Below, one piece after another: positions 17,086 through 25,724 of a stretch of 64,000 bases of DNA. A program made the translations under genes and the position numbers. Positions within the stretch are counted from its first letter, which is position 1; each line of letters starts with the position of its first letter. Source of the stretch: RGIG3528 sp964653855 (lineage in GTDB: Bacteria > Bacillota > Clostridia > Lachnospirales > Lachnospiraceae); assembly GCA_964653855.1 (NCBI GenBank), contig CAZZFV010000002.1, forward strand, positions 1-64,000. Direction: 5' to 3'. The notes under the pieces are model-generated. The model worked only from the letters and a program-made list of their open reading frames with translations. It searched no databases and had not been told where the DNA came from.

Positions 17086-18624
17086 ATGCCATCAATTAAG
17101 GAAAACAGAAGAGCAGCAATAAACGCGTATGAGAGAAAGTATAAAAGAGCAAATCTTTCGACGCACCTTTGCATAAGCTTTTCGTTCATTTCATTGCTTG
17201 TACTCATGCTTTCGAGACTTTCGACGGGAAAGCAGACTATGACCGCATTCCTCATGGAATTTCTTGTGCTCTTTGCCGGTGCCATGGCATCGATGTTTTT
17301 GTATTTCAAAAACACGTTTTCCGAAAAAGGCTATATACGTGTCGTAATAATTATCTATTACGCCGTATTCTTCTTCATGATGTTTATGCTTAAGGATTTA
17401 TATATCACGCTGTTCCTTTATCTGGTTTCCGCAGGTCTCATTCTTTACGGAAACAATAAACTCACGACAGCGGTGTCCATATACAATATCGTGGTGAGCC
17501 TTATAAACGTTATTGTTCTTCACAAGCTTAAAATTTCGACAAGTACGGCTGCGGAGAGCTGCATCGTACTTTTCTCGCTCGGAATAAATGCGTGCCTCGG
17601 AATCTCATCTTTCTTGAGTAAGAAGATAATTGACGAGCAGCTCGCGGAAATTGCGGCAAAAGAAAAAGAGCAGGAAGACATGATGACCGCAATTGTTACG
17701 GTCGGTCAAAAGATTGACGCATCGGTTCAGTCGATTGCGGCTCTCGTTGAAGAAGTAAACGAAGATACGAAGGGTGTCACAAAGGCAATGACGGATGTCG
17801 CTCAAGGCATGGAAACAACGCTTACGAGCATCAACGATCAGACACATACAACGGAAAAAATTCAAAAGGTTGTTAAGGAAACGGCGGAAGTGTCGGATAA
17901 CCTTTCGGATATCGCTAAAATTGCTTCCGAATCCGTAAGAGAAGGCGTACAGCTTGTTCAAAACGTCGTAAAGCAGACGGAAATCATGGAAGAGGAAAAC
18001 AATTCCGTAAAGAACAGTATGGAAGAGCTCCACAACCATACAATGGACATGGAAAAGATTATCGGAATGATTCAAACGATTTCGAGTCAGACGAATTTGC
18101 TTGCGCTTAACGCTTCGATCGAGGCGGCACGTGCGGGTGAAGCGGGAAGAGGCTTTGCGGTTGTTGCCGAGCAAATAAGAGTTCTTTCCGAAAAGACAAA
18201 GCAGTCTACCGAAAACATTCAGGCTATCATCGAAAAGCTCAACGAGAATTCGAATGAGACAATCGGCTCCATGGACAGCGTTATAGGTAAGATCAACGAT
18301 CAGATAACGATGATTCACGATATCGAAGAAAACTTCAACAAGATTTCCGACGGACTCGGAAGCCTTGACAAGTCCGTTGTCGAGATGAATGACAAGACGA
18401 CGGAACTTATGGAAACAAACGAGATAATCACGGACAGCATCAACAACCTTTCGTCGACGACGGAGGAAATTTCGGCGGCAAGCGAAGAGACGACGGCAAT
18501 GTGCGCTCAGAACTCCGACAGATTCGAAACGGTAAATCAGGTTATCATCGAGCTTTCGAAGGAATCGTCAAAGCTCGGCAGATTTATCGACGAATACAAC
18601 CGCAAGATGGCTGAAACGGCTTAA
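17086..18624 (+). CDS. Methyl-accepting chemotaxis protein with six-TM membrane domain
   Basis: A 512-residue receptor. The N-terminal ~190 residues contain about six closely spaced hydrophobic helices with no sizeable extracellular loop, so any ligand is probably sensed within the membrane or at the cytoplasm. There is no clear HAMP domain. The cytoplasmic coiled-coil follows with the conserved hairpin tip (NLLALNASIEAARAGE, RGFAVVAEQIRVLSEK) that binds CheA/CheW. No cytochrome or PAS motif seen. GGGAGG precedes the ATG. No other chemotaxis or flagellar genes are in the window, so its role in motility is unproven. Confidence 0.93.
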   Translation: MPSIKENRRAAINAYERKYKRANLSTHLCISFSFISLLVLMLSRLSTGKQTMTAFLMEFLVLFAGAMASMFLYFKNTFSEKGYIRVVIIIYYAVFFFMMFMLKDLYITLFLYLVSAGLILYGNNKLTTAVSIYNIVVSLINVIVLHKLKISTSTAAESCIVLFSLGINACLGISSFLSKKIIDEQLAEIAAKEKEQEDMMTAIVTVGQKIDASVQSIAALVEEVNEDTKGVTKAMTDVAQGMETTLTSINDQTHTTEKIQKVVKETAEVSDNLSDIAKIASESVREGVQLVQNVVKQTEIMEEENNSVKNSMEELHNHTMDMEKIIGMIQTISSQTNLLALNASIEAARAGEAGRGFAVVAEQIRVLSEKTKQSTENIQAIIEKLNENSNETIGSMDSVIGKINDQITMIHDIEENFNKISDGLGSLDKSVVEMNDKTTELMETNEIITDSINNLSSTTEEISAASEETTAMCAQNSDRFETVNQVIIELSKESSKLGRFIDEYNRKMAETA

Positions 18625-18656
18625 GGGAAAAAATAAGGGTTTAAGAGGTTTAATCA

Positions 18657-19907
18657 TTGATAGAAATTTCGGAAAAAAAAGAAAAGTTTGTACTTATAGG
18701 TGTCTCCGTCGGGGACACCTATAAAAATGGGAAAATTTTGAAGGATGACACCGCGGAATCGATCGAAGAACTGAAAGAACTTGTCCGCACGGCGGGCGGA
18801 GAAACGGTCGGCGTCATGATTCAAAACAGGGAACAGATTGATAAAGGGACTTATTTCGGCACGGGAAAAGTGCTTGAATTAAAGGAACTTATAGACAATG
18901 TGGGTGCAACCGGAATCGTGTGTGACGACGAACTTACCCCCGCACAGATTTCGGGGCTTGAAGACGCGCTTGACGTCAAAATTTGCGACAGAACGCAAAT
19001 TATTTTGGATATATTTGCGCAGCATGCCGTGACAGCCGAAGGAAAAATCCAGGTCGAGCTTGCGCAGCTTGAATACAGAAGGTCGCATTTGATCGGAACG
19101 GGACGCGCGTTTACACGTCAGGGCGGCGGAATAGGCACAAGAGGCCCGGGTGAAAAAAAGCTTGAGACGGACAGAAGACTGATAAAGGATAAAATCGCCG
19201 AATTAAACCGCGAAATAAATAAGATTACCGTAAACCGCGAAACAACGAGGGCAAAGCGCAAAAAGGCAAGTGTTCCGACGGCTGCGATTGTGGGATACAC
19301 AAATGCGGGAAAGTCCACGCTTTTAAACAAAATAACCGACGCGGACGTTTTGGAAGCGGATATGTTATTTGCGACGCTTGACCCCGTAGTGCGAGAAACC
19401 GTGCTTTCCGACGGCCAAAAGATACTGCTTACCGACACCGTCGGATTTGTGAGAAAGCTTCCGCATAATCTTGTGGATGCGTTCAGGTCGACGCTTGAGG
19501 AAGCAAAATACGCGGATATAATAATTCAGGTTGTGGACGGGTCAAATCCCGATTATCAAAAGCACATGGAAGTGACTTACGAAACGTTAAACGAGCTTAA
19601 AGTAACGGGAAAAACGTTTATCACGTTTTTTAACAAGTGTGATCTTGAAAACGATTCGGATACGCGTTTCAGAGATACACGCGCGGATTATGTGATTCAA
19701 GGCTCGGCGCTTACGGGTGCGGGAATTTCCGAACTTAAGGAGATTCTTGATAAGGTGATAAAGGAAAAGAGAAATTATATCGAGCGAAAGTTCGGTTTTG
19801 ACGAAATACCGGAAATTCAAAAAATCAGGCGTTTCGGACAGGTGATTTCGGAAGAGTACAGGGAAGACGGTGTTTACATAAAGGCTTATGTGGACAGGCA
19901 GGAGTAA
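18657..19907 (+). CDS. hflX: HflX-type ribosome-associated GTPase
   Basis: A 416-residue GTPase that in other bacteria splits or rescues stalled ribosomes. The N-terminal HflX domain ends in the signature GTRGPGEKKLETDRR, followed by a helical linker and the G domain: GYTNAGKSTL (G1), LTDTVGFVRKLPHNLVDAF (G3 and switch II), FFNKCD (G4) and GSALTGAG (G5). The C-terminal ~55 residues include a KFGFDEIPEIQKIRRFG segment. The start is TTG 18657, with AGAGGT about 7 nt upstream and no better in-frame codon nearby. It follows the chemoreceptor by 32 nt and may be read with it. The last codons are duplicated just past the stop. Confidence 0.95.
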   Translation: MIEISEKKEKFVLIGVSVGDTYKNGKILKDDTAESIEELKELVRTAGGETVGVMIQNREQIDKGTYFGTGKVLELKELIDNVGATGIVCDDELTPAQISGLEDALDVKICDRTQIILDIFAQHAVTAEGKIQVELAQLEYRRSHLIGTGRAFTRQGGGIGTRGPGEKKLETDRRLIKDKIAELNREINKITVNRETTRAKRKKASVPTAAIVGYTNAGKSTLLNKITDADVLEADMLFATLDPVVRETVLSDGQKILLTDTVGFVRKLPHNLVDAFRSTLEEAKYADIIIQVVDGSNPDYQKHMEVTYETLNELKVTGKTFITFFNKCDLENDSDTRFRDTRADYVIQGSALTGAGISELKEILDKVIKEKRNYIERKFGFDEIPEIQKIRRFGQVISEEYREDGVYIKAYVDRQE

Positions 19908-19939
19908 AGACAATGTTTACATAAAGACTTATGTGGATA
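19871..19939 (+). repeat. 26-nt direct repeat spanning the hflX stop
   Basis: TGTTTACATAAAG starts a 26-nt unit at 19871-19896 inside hflX and a copy at 19914-19939 after the stop, with two mismatches and a 43-nt offset. The second copy is non-coding debris of a local duplication. Confidence 0.85.
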
Positions 19940-19977
19940 ATTCAGAACGAAGCCCGGCATAAATGTGGAAAACAAAC

Positions 19978-20005
19978 AAAAAAAGTAATGTTTTATACTT
20001 TTTTT
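19978..20005 (+). terminator. A/T-rich hflX terminator candidate
   Basis: 10-bp stem of seven A then GTA, pairing with TAC then seven T; 8-nt loop. It is weak, with only one G-C pair. Confidence 0.5.
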
Positions 20006-20068
20006 AAAATTTAAAACAAATCGGAAGCAAATAATTTTGAGCATTCGGGAAAGCAGTAAAAGCCCGTT

Positions 20069-20096
20069 AAAGTGTGCCGCATGGCACACTTTTTTT
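20069..20096 (+). terminator. Strong terminator before nrdD
   Basis: AAAGTGTGCC / GGCACACTTT stem with GCAT loop and T-run. An outer AGCCCG / CGGGC pair (20061-20066 and about 20103-20107) followed by T7 may form a larger alternative hairpin. The rest of 20110-20250 holds only the regulatory sites listed next. Confidence 0.9.
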
Positions 20097-20192
20097 GATT
20101 TTCCGGGCGCTTTTTTTATGATTGAAAATTAAAAAACGCCTCCGTTCCTCTTATTTCCGCATAAAATTTGTCCGAAACATTTAATACACGCG

Positions 20193-20240
20193 ATACAAGA
20201 TATTGAGGTTTAAAAAAGCAATTCTTACAATATTTTGTAC
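20193..20240 (+). promoter_or_regulatory. Tandem NrdR-box candidates
   Basis: ATACAAGATATTGAGG (20193-20208) and TTACAATATTTTGTAC (20225-20240) are similar 16-nt A/T-rich dyads whose starts are exactly 32 bp (about three helical turns) apart, just upstream of the nrdD promoter. NrdR is known to bind paired boxes with such spacing; no nrdR gene is in the window. Confidence 0.45.
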
Positions 20241-20250
20241 ATTTTGACTA

Positions 20251-20279
20251 TTGACGAGCATAAGAAGCTTTGATAGAAT
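20251..20279 (+). promoter_or_regulatory. nrdD promoter
   Basis: TTGACG, 17-nt spacer, TAGAAT, about 57 nt upstream of the nrdD ATG. It makes an in-frame TTG at 20270 an implausible start. Confidence 0.75.
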
Positions 20280-20335
20280 CAAAAATGCAACTTAAGGATT
20301 TGCGGACGCAAATTCTAAACCGAAAGGAGAAGAAA

Positions 20336-22708
20336 ATGATAAGTGTAGTTAAGAGAGACGGGGACATAGCGGAGTTTGACATTTCCAAGATTTCCGCAGC
20401 TCTTTCAAAAGCATTCACTGCCACTCAAAAGAGCTTCAACGATGATATCATCAATTTGCTTGCGCTCAGGGTGACAAGTGATTTCCAGGAAAAGGTGAAA
20501 GACGGAAAAATTTCCGTTGAAGATATACAGGACAGCTGCGAGCATGTTCTTGAACAGGCGGGATATACCGATGTGGCAAAGGCATATATCCTTTACCGTA
20601 AAAACAGGGAACGCATCCGCAACATGAAATCCACCATCCTTGACTACAAGGAAACGATTAACAGTTATGTTCATGAAGAAGACTGGCGCGTAAAGGAAAA
20701 TTCGACGGTTACGTATTCGGTCGGCGGACTTATTCTCCACAACTCCGGTGCGATTACGGCAAACTATTGGCTTTCCGAAATCTACGATCAGGAAATAGAG
20801 CAGGCACACAAGAATGCGGACATTCACATCCACGATCTTTCGATGCTTACGGGATATTGCGCGGGCTGGAGCTTAAAGCAGCTTATTAAGGAAGGTCTCG
20901 GCGGAATTCCGGGAAAGATTACGTCTTCACCCGCTTCGCATCTTTCCACGCTTTGCAATCAAATGGTAAATTTCCTCGGAATCATGCAAAACGAATGGGC
21001 GGGCGCACAGGCCTTTTCGTCTTTTGACACATATCTTGCTCCTTTCGTAAAGGTTGACAATCTTCCTTACAAAGAGGTTAAGCAATGCATTCAGTCGTTT
21101 GTTTACGGTGTCAACACACCGAGCCGTTGGGGCACACAGGCACCTTTCTCGAATATCACGCTTGACTGGACGGTGCCGAACGATCTTGCAAATCTTCCCG
21201 CAATAGTCGGCGGAAAGGAAATGAATTTCTGCTACAAGGATTGCAAGCCCGAAATGGATATGGTAAACCGCGCGTTTATCGAAATCATGATCGAGGGCGA
21301 CGCAAACGGCAGAGGCTTCCAGTATCCCATTCCCACGTATTCGATCACCAAGGACTTTGACTGGTCGGAAACCGAAAACAACAAGCTTCTCTTTGAAATG
21401 ACGGCAAAATACGGCACACCGTATTTTTCAAATTATATAAATTCCGATATGGAACCGAGCGACGTTCGTTCGATGTGCTGCAGACTTCGTCTTGATTTGC
21501 GCGAACTGAGAAAAAAGACGGGCGGATTCTTCGGATCGGGCGAATCGACGGGATCGGTCGGCGTTGTTACGATAAACATGCCCCGTCTCGGATATCTCGC
21601 AAGCGACGAAGAAGATTTCTTTAAACGCCTCGATCACATGATGGATATTTCCGCACGTTCCTTAAAGGTTAAAAGACAGGTTATCACAAAGCTTTTGAAC
21701 GAAGGACTTTATCCTTATACAAAGAGATACCTCGGAACCTTCGAAAATCACTTTTCGACGATAGGACTTGTGGGAATGAACGAAGCTTGTCTTAACGCAA
21801 AGTGGATCAGAAAGGATATGAATAGTCGTGAGGCTCAGGAATTCACAAAGAAGACGTTAAATCACATGAGAGAGCGTCTTTCGGATTACCAGGAGGAATA
21901 CGGCGACCTCTACAACCTCGAGGCAACTCCCGCAGAGTCCACAAGCTATCGTCTCGCAAAGCATGACCGCAAGCGTTATCCCGACATCATTACCGCGGGA
22001 AAGCCCGGCGACACACCGTATTACACAAACAGCTCGCATCTTCCCGTAGACAGTACGGCGGATGTTTTTGAAGCACTTGACATACAGGACGATTTGCAAA
22101 CGCTTTACACATCGGGAACGGTATTCCACGCATTCCTCGGTGAACGTCTTCCCGACTGGAAGGCAGCGGCAAAGCTTGTGCGCACGATTGCCGAAAACTA
22201 CAAGCTTCCGTATTATACGATGTCTCCCACATATTCCGTATGCAAAACTCACGGATATATTTCGGGCGAACATTTCACATGTCCCACATGCGGAGAAAAG
22301 GCCGAAGTTTACAGCCGTATAACGGGTTATTACCGTCCGGTTCAAAACTGGAACGAGGGCAAAACTCAGGAATACAAGAACAGACTTGTTTACGATGAGG
22401 AAACGTCAAAGGTTCATTCTTTGAAGGGAATAAACCGTAAGGAAGCGGAAGAAAAGGAAAGTACGGCAAATGCAGCGGGAAAAGACAAAATGCTTCTTTT
22501 TACGACAAAGACATGTCCCAATTGCAAGATGGCAAAGGAATTCCTAAAAGGCTTTGATTATGAGACGGTTGATGCCGAAGAAAACGAGGAGCTCGTACAA
22601 AAATTCGGAATTATGCAGGCACCGACGCTTATCGTGATTCACGGCGACGAAGTTCAAAAATTCGCAAACGCTTCAAGCATCAAGGGCTTTGCGGATAAGA
22701 TGAGATAA
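20336..22708 (+). CDS. nrdD: Anaerobic (class III) ribonucleotide reductase with fused C-terminal glutaredoxin-like domain
   Basis: A 790-residue glycyl-radical enzyme reducing ribonucleotides to deoxyribonucleotides. It has an N-terminal ATP-cone (about 2-95), the NrdD barrel, a MCCRLRLDL Cys pair, a zinc-site segment with CKTH and CPTC, and the glycyl-radical motif RITGYY with Gly664. After a charged linker (~690-715), residues 717-790 form an extra thioredoxin-fold domain, LLFTTKTCPNCKMAKEF with a CPNC redox motif at 727-730 and the cis-Pro segment MQAPTLIV. Formate-dependent NrdD enzymes lack this; a redoxin-dependent subtype exists, and the fusion suggests the reductant is carried in cis (inference). 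No nrdG activase gene is adjacent. ATG 20336 has AAAGGAG upstream. Confidence 0.96.
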   Translation: MISVVKRDGDIAEFDISKISAALSKAFTATQKSFNDDIINLLALRVTSDFQEKVKDGKISVEDIQDSCEHVLEQAGYTDVAKAYILYRKNRERIRNMKSTILDYKETINSYVHEEDWRVKENSTVTYSVGGLILHNSGAITANYWLSEIYDQEIEQAHKNADIHIHDLSMLTGYCAGWSLKQLIKEGLGGIPGKITSSPASHLSTLCNQMVNFLGIMQNEWAGAQAFSSFDTYLAPFVKVDNLPYKEVKQCIQSFVYGVNTPSRWGTQAPFSNITLDWTVPNDLANLPAIVGGKEMNFCYKDCKPEMDMVNRAFIEIMIEGDANGRGFQYPIPTYSITKDFDWSETENNKLLFEMTAKYGTPYFSNYINSDMEPSDVRSMCCRLRLDLRELRKKTGGFFGSGESTGSVGVVTINMPRLGYLASDEEDFFKRLDHMMDISARSLKVKRQVITKLLNEGLYPYTKRYLGTFENHFSTIGLVGMNEACLNAKWIRKDMNSREAQEFTKKTLNHMRERLSDYQEEYGDLYNLEATPAESTSYRLAKHDRKRYPDIITAGKPGDTPYYTNSSHLPVDSTADVFEALDIQDDLQTLYTSGTVFHAFLGERLPDWKAAAKLVRTIAENYKLPYYTMSPTYSVCKTHGYISGEHFTCPTCGEKAEVYSRITGYYRPVQNWNEGKTQEYKNRLVYDEETSKVHSLKGINRKEAEEKESTANAAGKDKMLLFTTKTCPNCKMAKEFLKGFDYETVDAEENEELVQKFGIMQAPTLIVIHGDEVQKFANASSIKGFADKMR

Positions 22709-22727
22709 AAAAATATTTAAGATTTAC

Positions 22728-22762
22728 ACGGGCGGTTTTTATACCGCCCGTATTGGGTTTTT
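22728..22762 (+). terminator. nrdD terminator
   Basis: Perfect 9-bp stem ACGGGCGGT / ACCGCCCGT with 6-nt loop; the T5 run begins about 8 nt after the stem. Confidence 0.65.
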
Positions 22763-22792
22763 GATTAAAAGCTGTTTTATGGGAGAAGATTT

Positions 22793-23641
22793 ATGAGCTA
22801 TGCCGACAAAATATTCAAAAATATGTGCAATGACATACTTTCAAACGGTACGGACACGCGCGGGGAAAAGGTGAGACCGCATTGGGCGGACGGCACCGAA
22901 GCCTATACGATCAAAAAGTTCGGAGTCGTAAACAGATATGATTTGTCAAAGGAATTTCCCGCGCTTACCCTTCGCCGTACGGCAATAAAGTCCGCAACGG
23001 ACGAAATTTTATGGATTTGGCAAAAAAAATCAAACAATATTCATGATTTAAAAAGCCATATCTGGGATTCGTGGGCAGACGAAAACGGGTCGATAGGCAA
23101 AGCCTACGGCTACCAGATGGGCGTAAAGCATAAGTATAAAGAAGGCATGATGGACCAGGTGGACAGGGTGATTTGGGACTTGAAAAACAATCCCTACAGC
23201 CGCCGTATAATGACGAATATCTACGTTCATGCCGACTTAAACGAGATGAATCTCTATCCGTGCGCTTACAGCATGACGTTTAATGTGACCAAAAAACAGG
23301 GACACGACAAACTTATTTTAAATGCGATCTTAAATCAGCGTTCTCAGGACGTGCTTGCCGCAAACAATTGGAATGTATGCCAATATGCGGTACTCATGCA
23401 TATGATTGCAAGGGAAGTCGATATGGAAGTCGGCGAACTCATGCATGTCATTTGTGATGCTCACATATACGACAGGCATGTGGATATAATAAAGGAGCTT
23501 ATTTCACGCCCCGAATATCCTGCGCCGGAATTTTGGCTGAATCCCGAAAAGAAGCATTTTTATGATTTTACGACGGATGATGTGGAACTTCGTAATTACG
23601 TTACGGGGGAACAGATAAAGAATATTCCCGTCGCCATTTGA
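22793..23641 (+). CDS. thyA: Thymidylate synthase
   Basis: A 282-residue folate-dependent enzyme making dTMP from dUMP. The catalytic Cys lies in NLYPCAYSMTF, and the dUMP-binding region reads LNQRSQDVLAANNWNVCQYA, a form seen in the subgroup that includes phage-like and Bacillus ThyA rather than E. coli (which has RSCDxxLGxPFN). HIYDRHVD is the usual later motif. First gene of a seven-gene run ending at 30272. folA, which regenerates the tetrahydrofolate oxidised by this reaction, follows 15 nt later. Confidence 0.96.
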   Translation: MSYADKIFKNMCNDILSNGTDTRGEKVRPHWADGTEAYTIKKFGVVNRYDLSKEFPALTLRRTAIKSATDEILWIWQKKSNNIHDLKSHIWDSWADENGSIGKAYGYQMGVKHKYKEGMMDQVDRVIWDLKNNPYSRRIMTNIYVHADLNEMNLYPCAYSMTFNVTKKQGHDKLILNAILNQRSQDVLAANNWNVCQYAVLMHMIAREVDMEVGELMHVICDAHIYDRHVDIIKELISRPEYPAPEFWLNPEKKHFYDFTTDDVELRNYVTGEQIKNIPVAI

Positions 23642-23656
23642 TAAAAGGAGGACACC

Positions 23657-24163
23657 TTGAACCTTATAGTTGCGGTTGATAATAATTGGGGAATCGGATA
23701 TAATAATAATTTATTGGTGAGCATACCCGCCGACAAGAAGTTTTTTAAAAACATGACAATCGGAAAAACGATAATAATGGGCAGAAAGACGCTCGAAAGT
23801 TTTCCCGGCGGTGCGCCGCTTGCGGGCAGAAACAACATTGTGATAACGTCAAAGAAAAATTACAATGCAAAAGGCGCATACGTTGTTCATGACATCGACG
23901 AGGCAATAAAACGCGCGCACGAGCTTTCGGCGGACGACGACATATTTGTTGTGGGCGGCGGCCGCGTTTATGCGGATATGCTCGATATGTGCAAAAAGGC
24001 ATATATCACAAAGGTCGATTACACTTATTCTGCGGACACTTTTTTTCCTAACATCGAAAAAAAGGAACACTGGAAACTTGAATCCGAGTCCGAAGAACAA
24101 ACGTGCTTTGACATTGTATATTCCTTTTGCACCTATACGAATCTTTTGTTGGAAAAGGAATGA
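23657..24163 (+). CDS. folA: Dihydrofolate reductase
   Basis: A 168-residue NADPH-dependent reductase supplying tetrahydrofolate for ThyA. It shows LIVAVDNNWGIGYNNNLL (cofactor and Met20-loop region), SIPADKKFFKN with the substrate-binding Asp, TIIMGRKTLESFP, NIVITS and VVGGGRVYADML (nicotinamide site). The start is TTG 23657, with AGGAGG 5 nt upstream and a normal DHFR N-terminus (NLIVAVD). thyA-folA pairing is a common arrangement. Confidence 0.96.
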   Translation: MNLIVAVDNNWGIGYNNNLLVSIPADKKFFKNMTIGKTIIMGRKTLESFPGGAPLAGRNNIVITSKKNYNAKGAYVVHDIDEAIKRAHELSADDDIFVVGGGRVYADMLDMCKKAYITKVDYTYSADTFFPNIEKKEHWKLESESEEQTCFDIVYSFCTYTNLLLEKE

Positions 24164-24169
24164 TATATT

Positions 24170-25126
24170 ATGTTGGAACTCTTTGTTTCGGATGTGACAA
24201 CGCTGCATGCGACGGGCTTTGCCGTGGCATTTGTTTTGACGGTGCTTTTGATTTCACTTTTAAAGCGATTTTTGCCGCGGGATCACGGCAGAAAGTTCGC
24301 CGTTGAGGGACAGCTTTCAAACGGAAAGGAAAGAGGCGCGGGGATAATATTTGTATCCGTATTCGTGTTTACGGCGGTGCTTTTTACTCCCCAAAAGACT
24401 GAAGGCGCGGTTTATCTTCTTGCGGTGCTCCTTGCAATGGTTGCGGGGTACTTAGACGATGCGTCCGAAATTCCATGGAAAGATTACAAGAAAGCGATTA
24501 TCGACCTTTTAATCGCGGTTATGGTAACTTTCGTTTATATTTTTGAAAACGGCACAACGGTAAAACTCGCACTTACCGGAATATCGTTTACGATGCCGAC
24601 TGCCGTTTTCGCGCTTTGCTCGGTCATTCTCATTTGGATTTCGATAAATGTCACAAATTGCACGGACGGAGTCGACGGACTTTCGGCATCGCTCGGAATT
24701 GCGACCCTTATGTCGTTTGCGGTGCTTATCGTGATATTAAAAGGCAATTTTTCGGATGCCTATGTGTGCCTTCTTTTTTCGGTATGTTTGATGGGATATT
24801 TGCTCTTTAACGCAAATCCGAGCACCGTGCTCATGGGAGATGCGGGCTCACGCGCGATGGGAACGCTGATTGCAATAATTGCCCTAAAATCCGGAACGCC
24901 CTTTATGTGGATTCCGCTTGCGATTGTGTTTATCGTGGACGGAGGAGTGGGGCTTGTAAAGCTCTTTCTCGCAAGATTTTTTAAGATTAAAATATTAAAG
25001 AATGTCAGGACACCGCTTCACGACCATGTCCGTAAAAATCTCAATTGGTCAAACACCCAGACGGTGTACAGATATACAATAATTCAGGTTATGATTTCGG
25101 CCATGTTTTTGTGGATGGCAAGATAG
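24170..25126 (+). CDS. MraY/WecA-family polyprenyl-phosphate sugar-phosphate transferase
   Basis: A 318-residue membrane enzyme of the phospho-sugar transferase family that loads a sugar phosphate from a UDP donor onto undecaprenyl phosphate. About ten hydrophobic segments alternate with cytoplasmic loops carrying the family Asp motifs: GYLDDASEIPWK (Mg site), NCTDGVDGLSA, LMGDAGSRAMG, and late PLHDHVRKNLNW. The last resembles MraY's PxHHHxE loop more than WecA/TagO. It may be the main MraY displaced from the division cluster, or a paralogue for a wall polymer; I cannot decide. It lies between folA and apt with gaps of 6 and 15 nt. Confidence 0.9.
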   Translation: MLELFVSDVTTLHATGFAVAFVLTVLLISLLKRFLPRDHGRKFAVEGQLSNGKERGAGIIFVSVFVFTAVLFTPQKTEGAVYLLAVLLAMVAGYLDDASEIPWKDYKKAIIDLLIAVMVTFVYIFENGTTVKLALTGISFTMPTAVFALCSVILIWISINVTNCTDGVDGLSASLGIATLMSFAVLIVILKGNFSDAYVCLLFSVCLMGYLLFNANPSTVLMGDAGSRAMGTLIAIIALKSGTPFMWIPLAIVFIVDGGVGLVKLFLARFFKIKILKNVRTPLHDHVRKNLNWSNTQTVYRYTIIQVMISAMFLWMAR

Positions 25127-25141
25127 GGAGGTTAGGTTATC

Positions 25142-25666
25142 ATGAAAAAGTTGGAAGATTATGTAAGAACAATTCCGGATTTTCCGGAGCCCGGCATCAT
25201 GTTCAGGGACGTTACAAGCGTAATACAGGATCCGGACGGGCTGAGGCTTGCGATAGACAAGCTTGAAGGAGCCGTTCAGAACGAGGACTTTGATATTGTT
25301 GTGGGACCCGAGTCGAGAGGATTTATTTTCGGTGTTCCGATTGCCTACAATCTTCATAAATCCTTTGTGCCGGTGCGCAAAAAGGGTAAGCTTCCGTGTG
25401 AAACGATAGAGGAATCCTACGATCTCGAGTACGGTTCCGCCACAATCGAAATGCATAAGGATGCGATAAAGCCGGGACAGCGCGTTGTGATAATCGATGA
25501 CTTGATCGCAACGGGCGGAACGACCGCGGCAATAATAAAGCTTATTGAGCGTCTCGGAGGAAGAGTCGTAAAGATTGTGTTCTTAATGGAACTTGAAGGA
25601 CTTAACGGCAGGGAAAGACTTAAAGGCTACAATGTCGATTCGATCGTAAAATATCCCGGAAAATAG
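25142..25666 (+). CDS. apt: Adenine phosphoribosyltransferase
   Basis: A 174-residue purine-salvage enzyme converting adenine and PRPP to AMP. It has the N-terminal IPDFPEPGIMFRDVT motif, ESRGFIFG, the flexible-loop VPVRKKGKLP, the PRPP-binding VVIIDDLIATGGTTAA and a late VFLMELEGLNGRE. The apt-rel order is a recurrent Firmicute arrangement linking purine supply to the stringent response. Confidence 0.97.
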   Translation: MKKLEDYVRTIPDFPEPGIMFRDVTSVIQDPDGLRLAIDKLEGAVQNEDFDIVVGPESRGFIFGVPIAYNLHKSFVPVRKKGKLPCETIEESYDLEYGSATIEMHKDAIKPGQRVVIIDDLIATGGTTAAIIKLIERLGGRVVKIVFLMELEGLNGRERLKGYNVDSIVKYPGK

Positions 25667-25683
25667 AAGATGTTAAGTTCAAA

Positions 25684-25699
25684 GGCACTTTTAAGTGCC
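25684..25699 (+). other. Small hairpin between apt and rel
   Basis: Perfect 7-bp inverted repeat GGCACTT / AAGTGCC with a 2-nt loop and no T-run. Probably an mRNA hairpin within the operon rather than a terminator. Confidence 0.4.
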
Positions 25700-25724
25700 G
25701 GCGACGGATAAACGGAGCAAAAAA

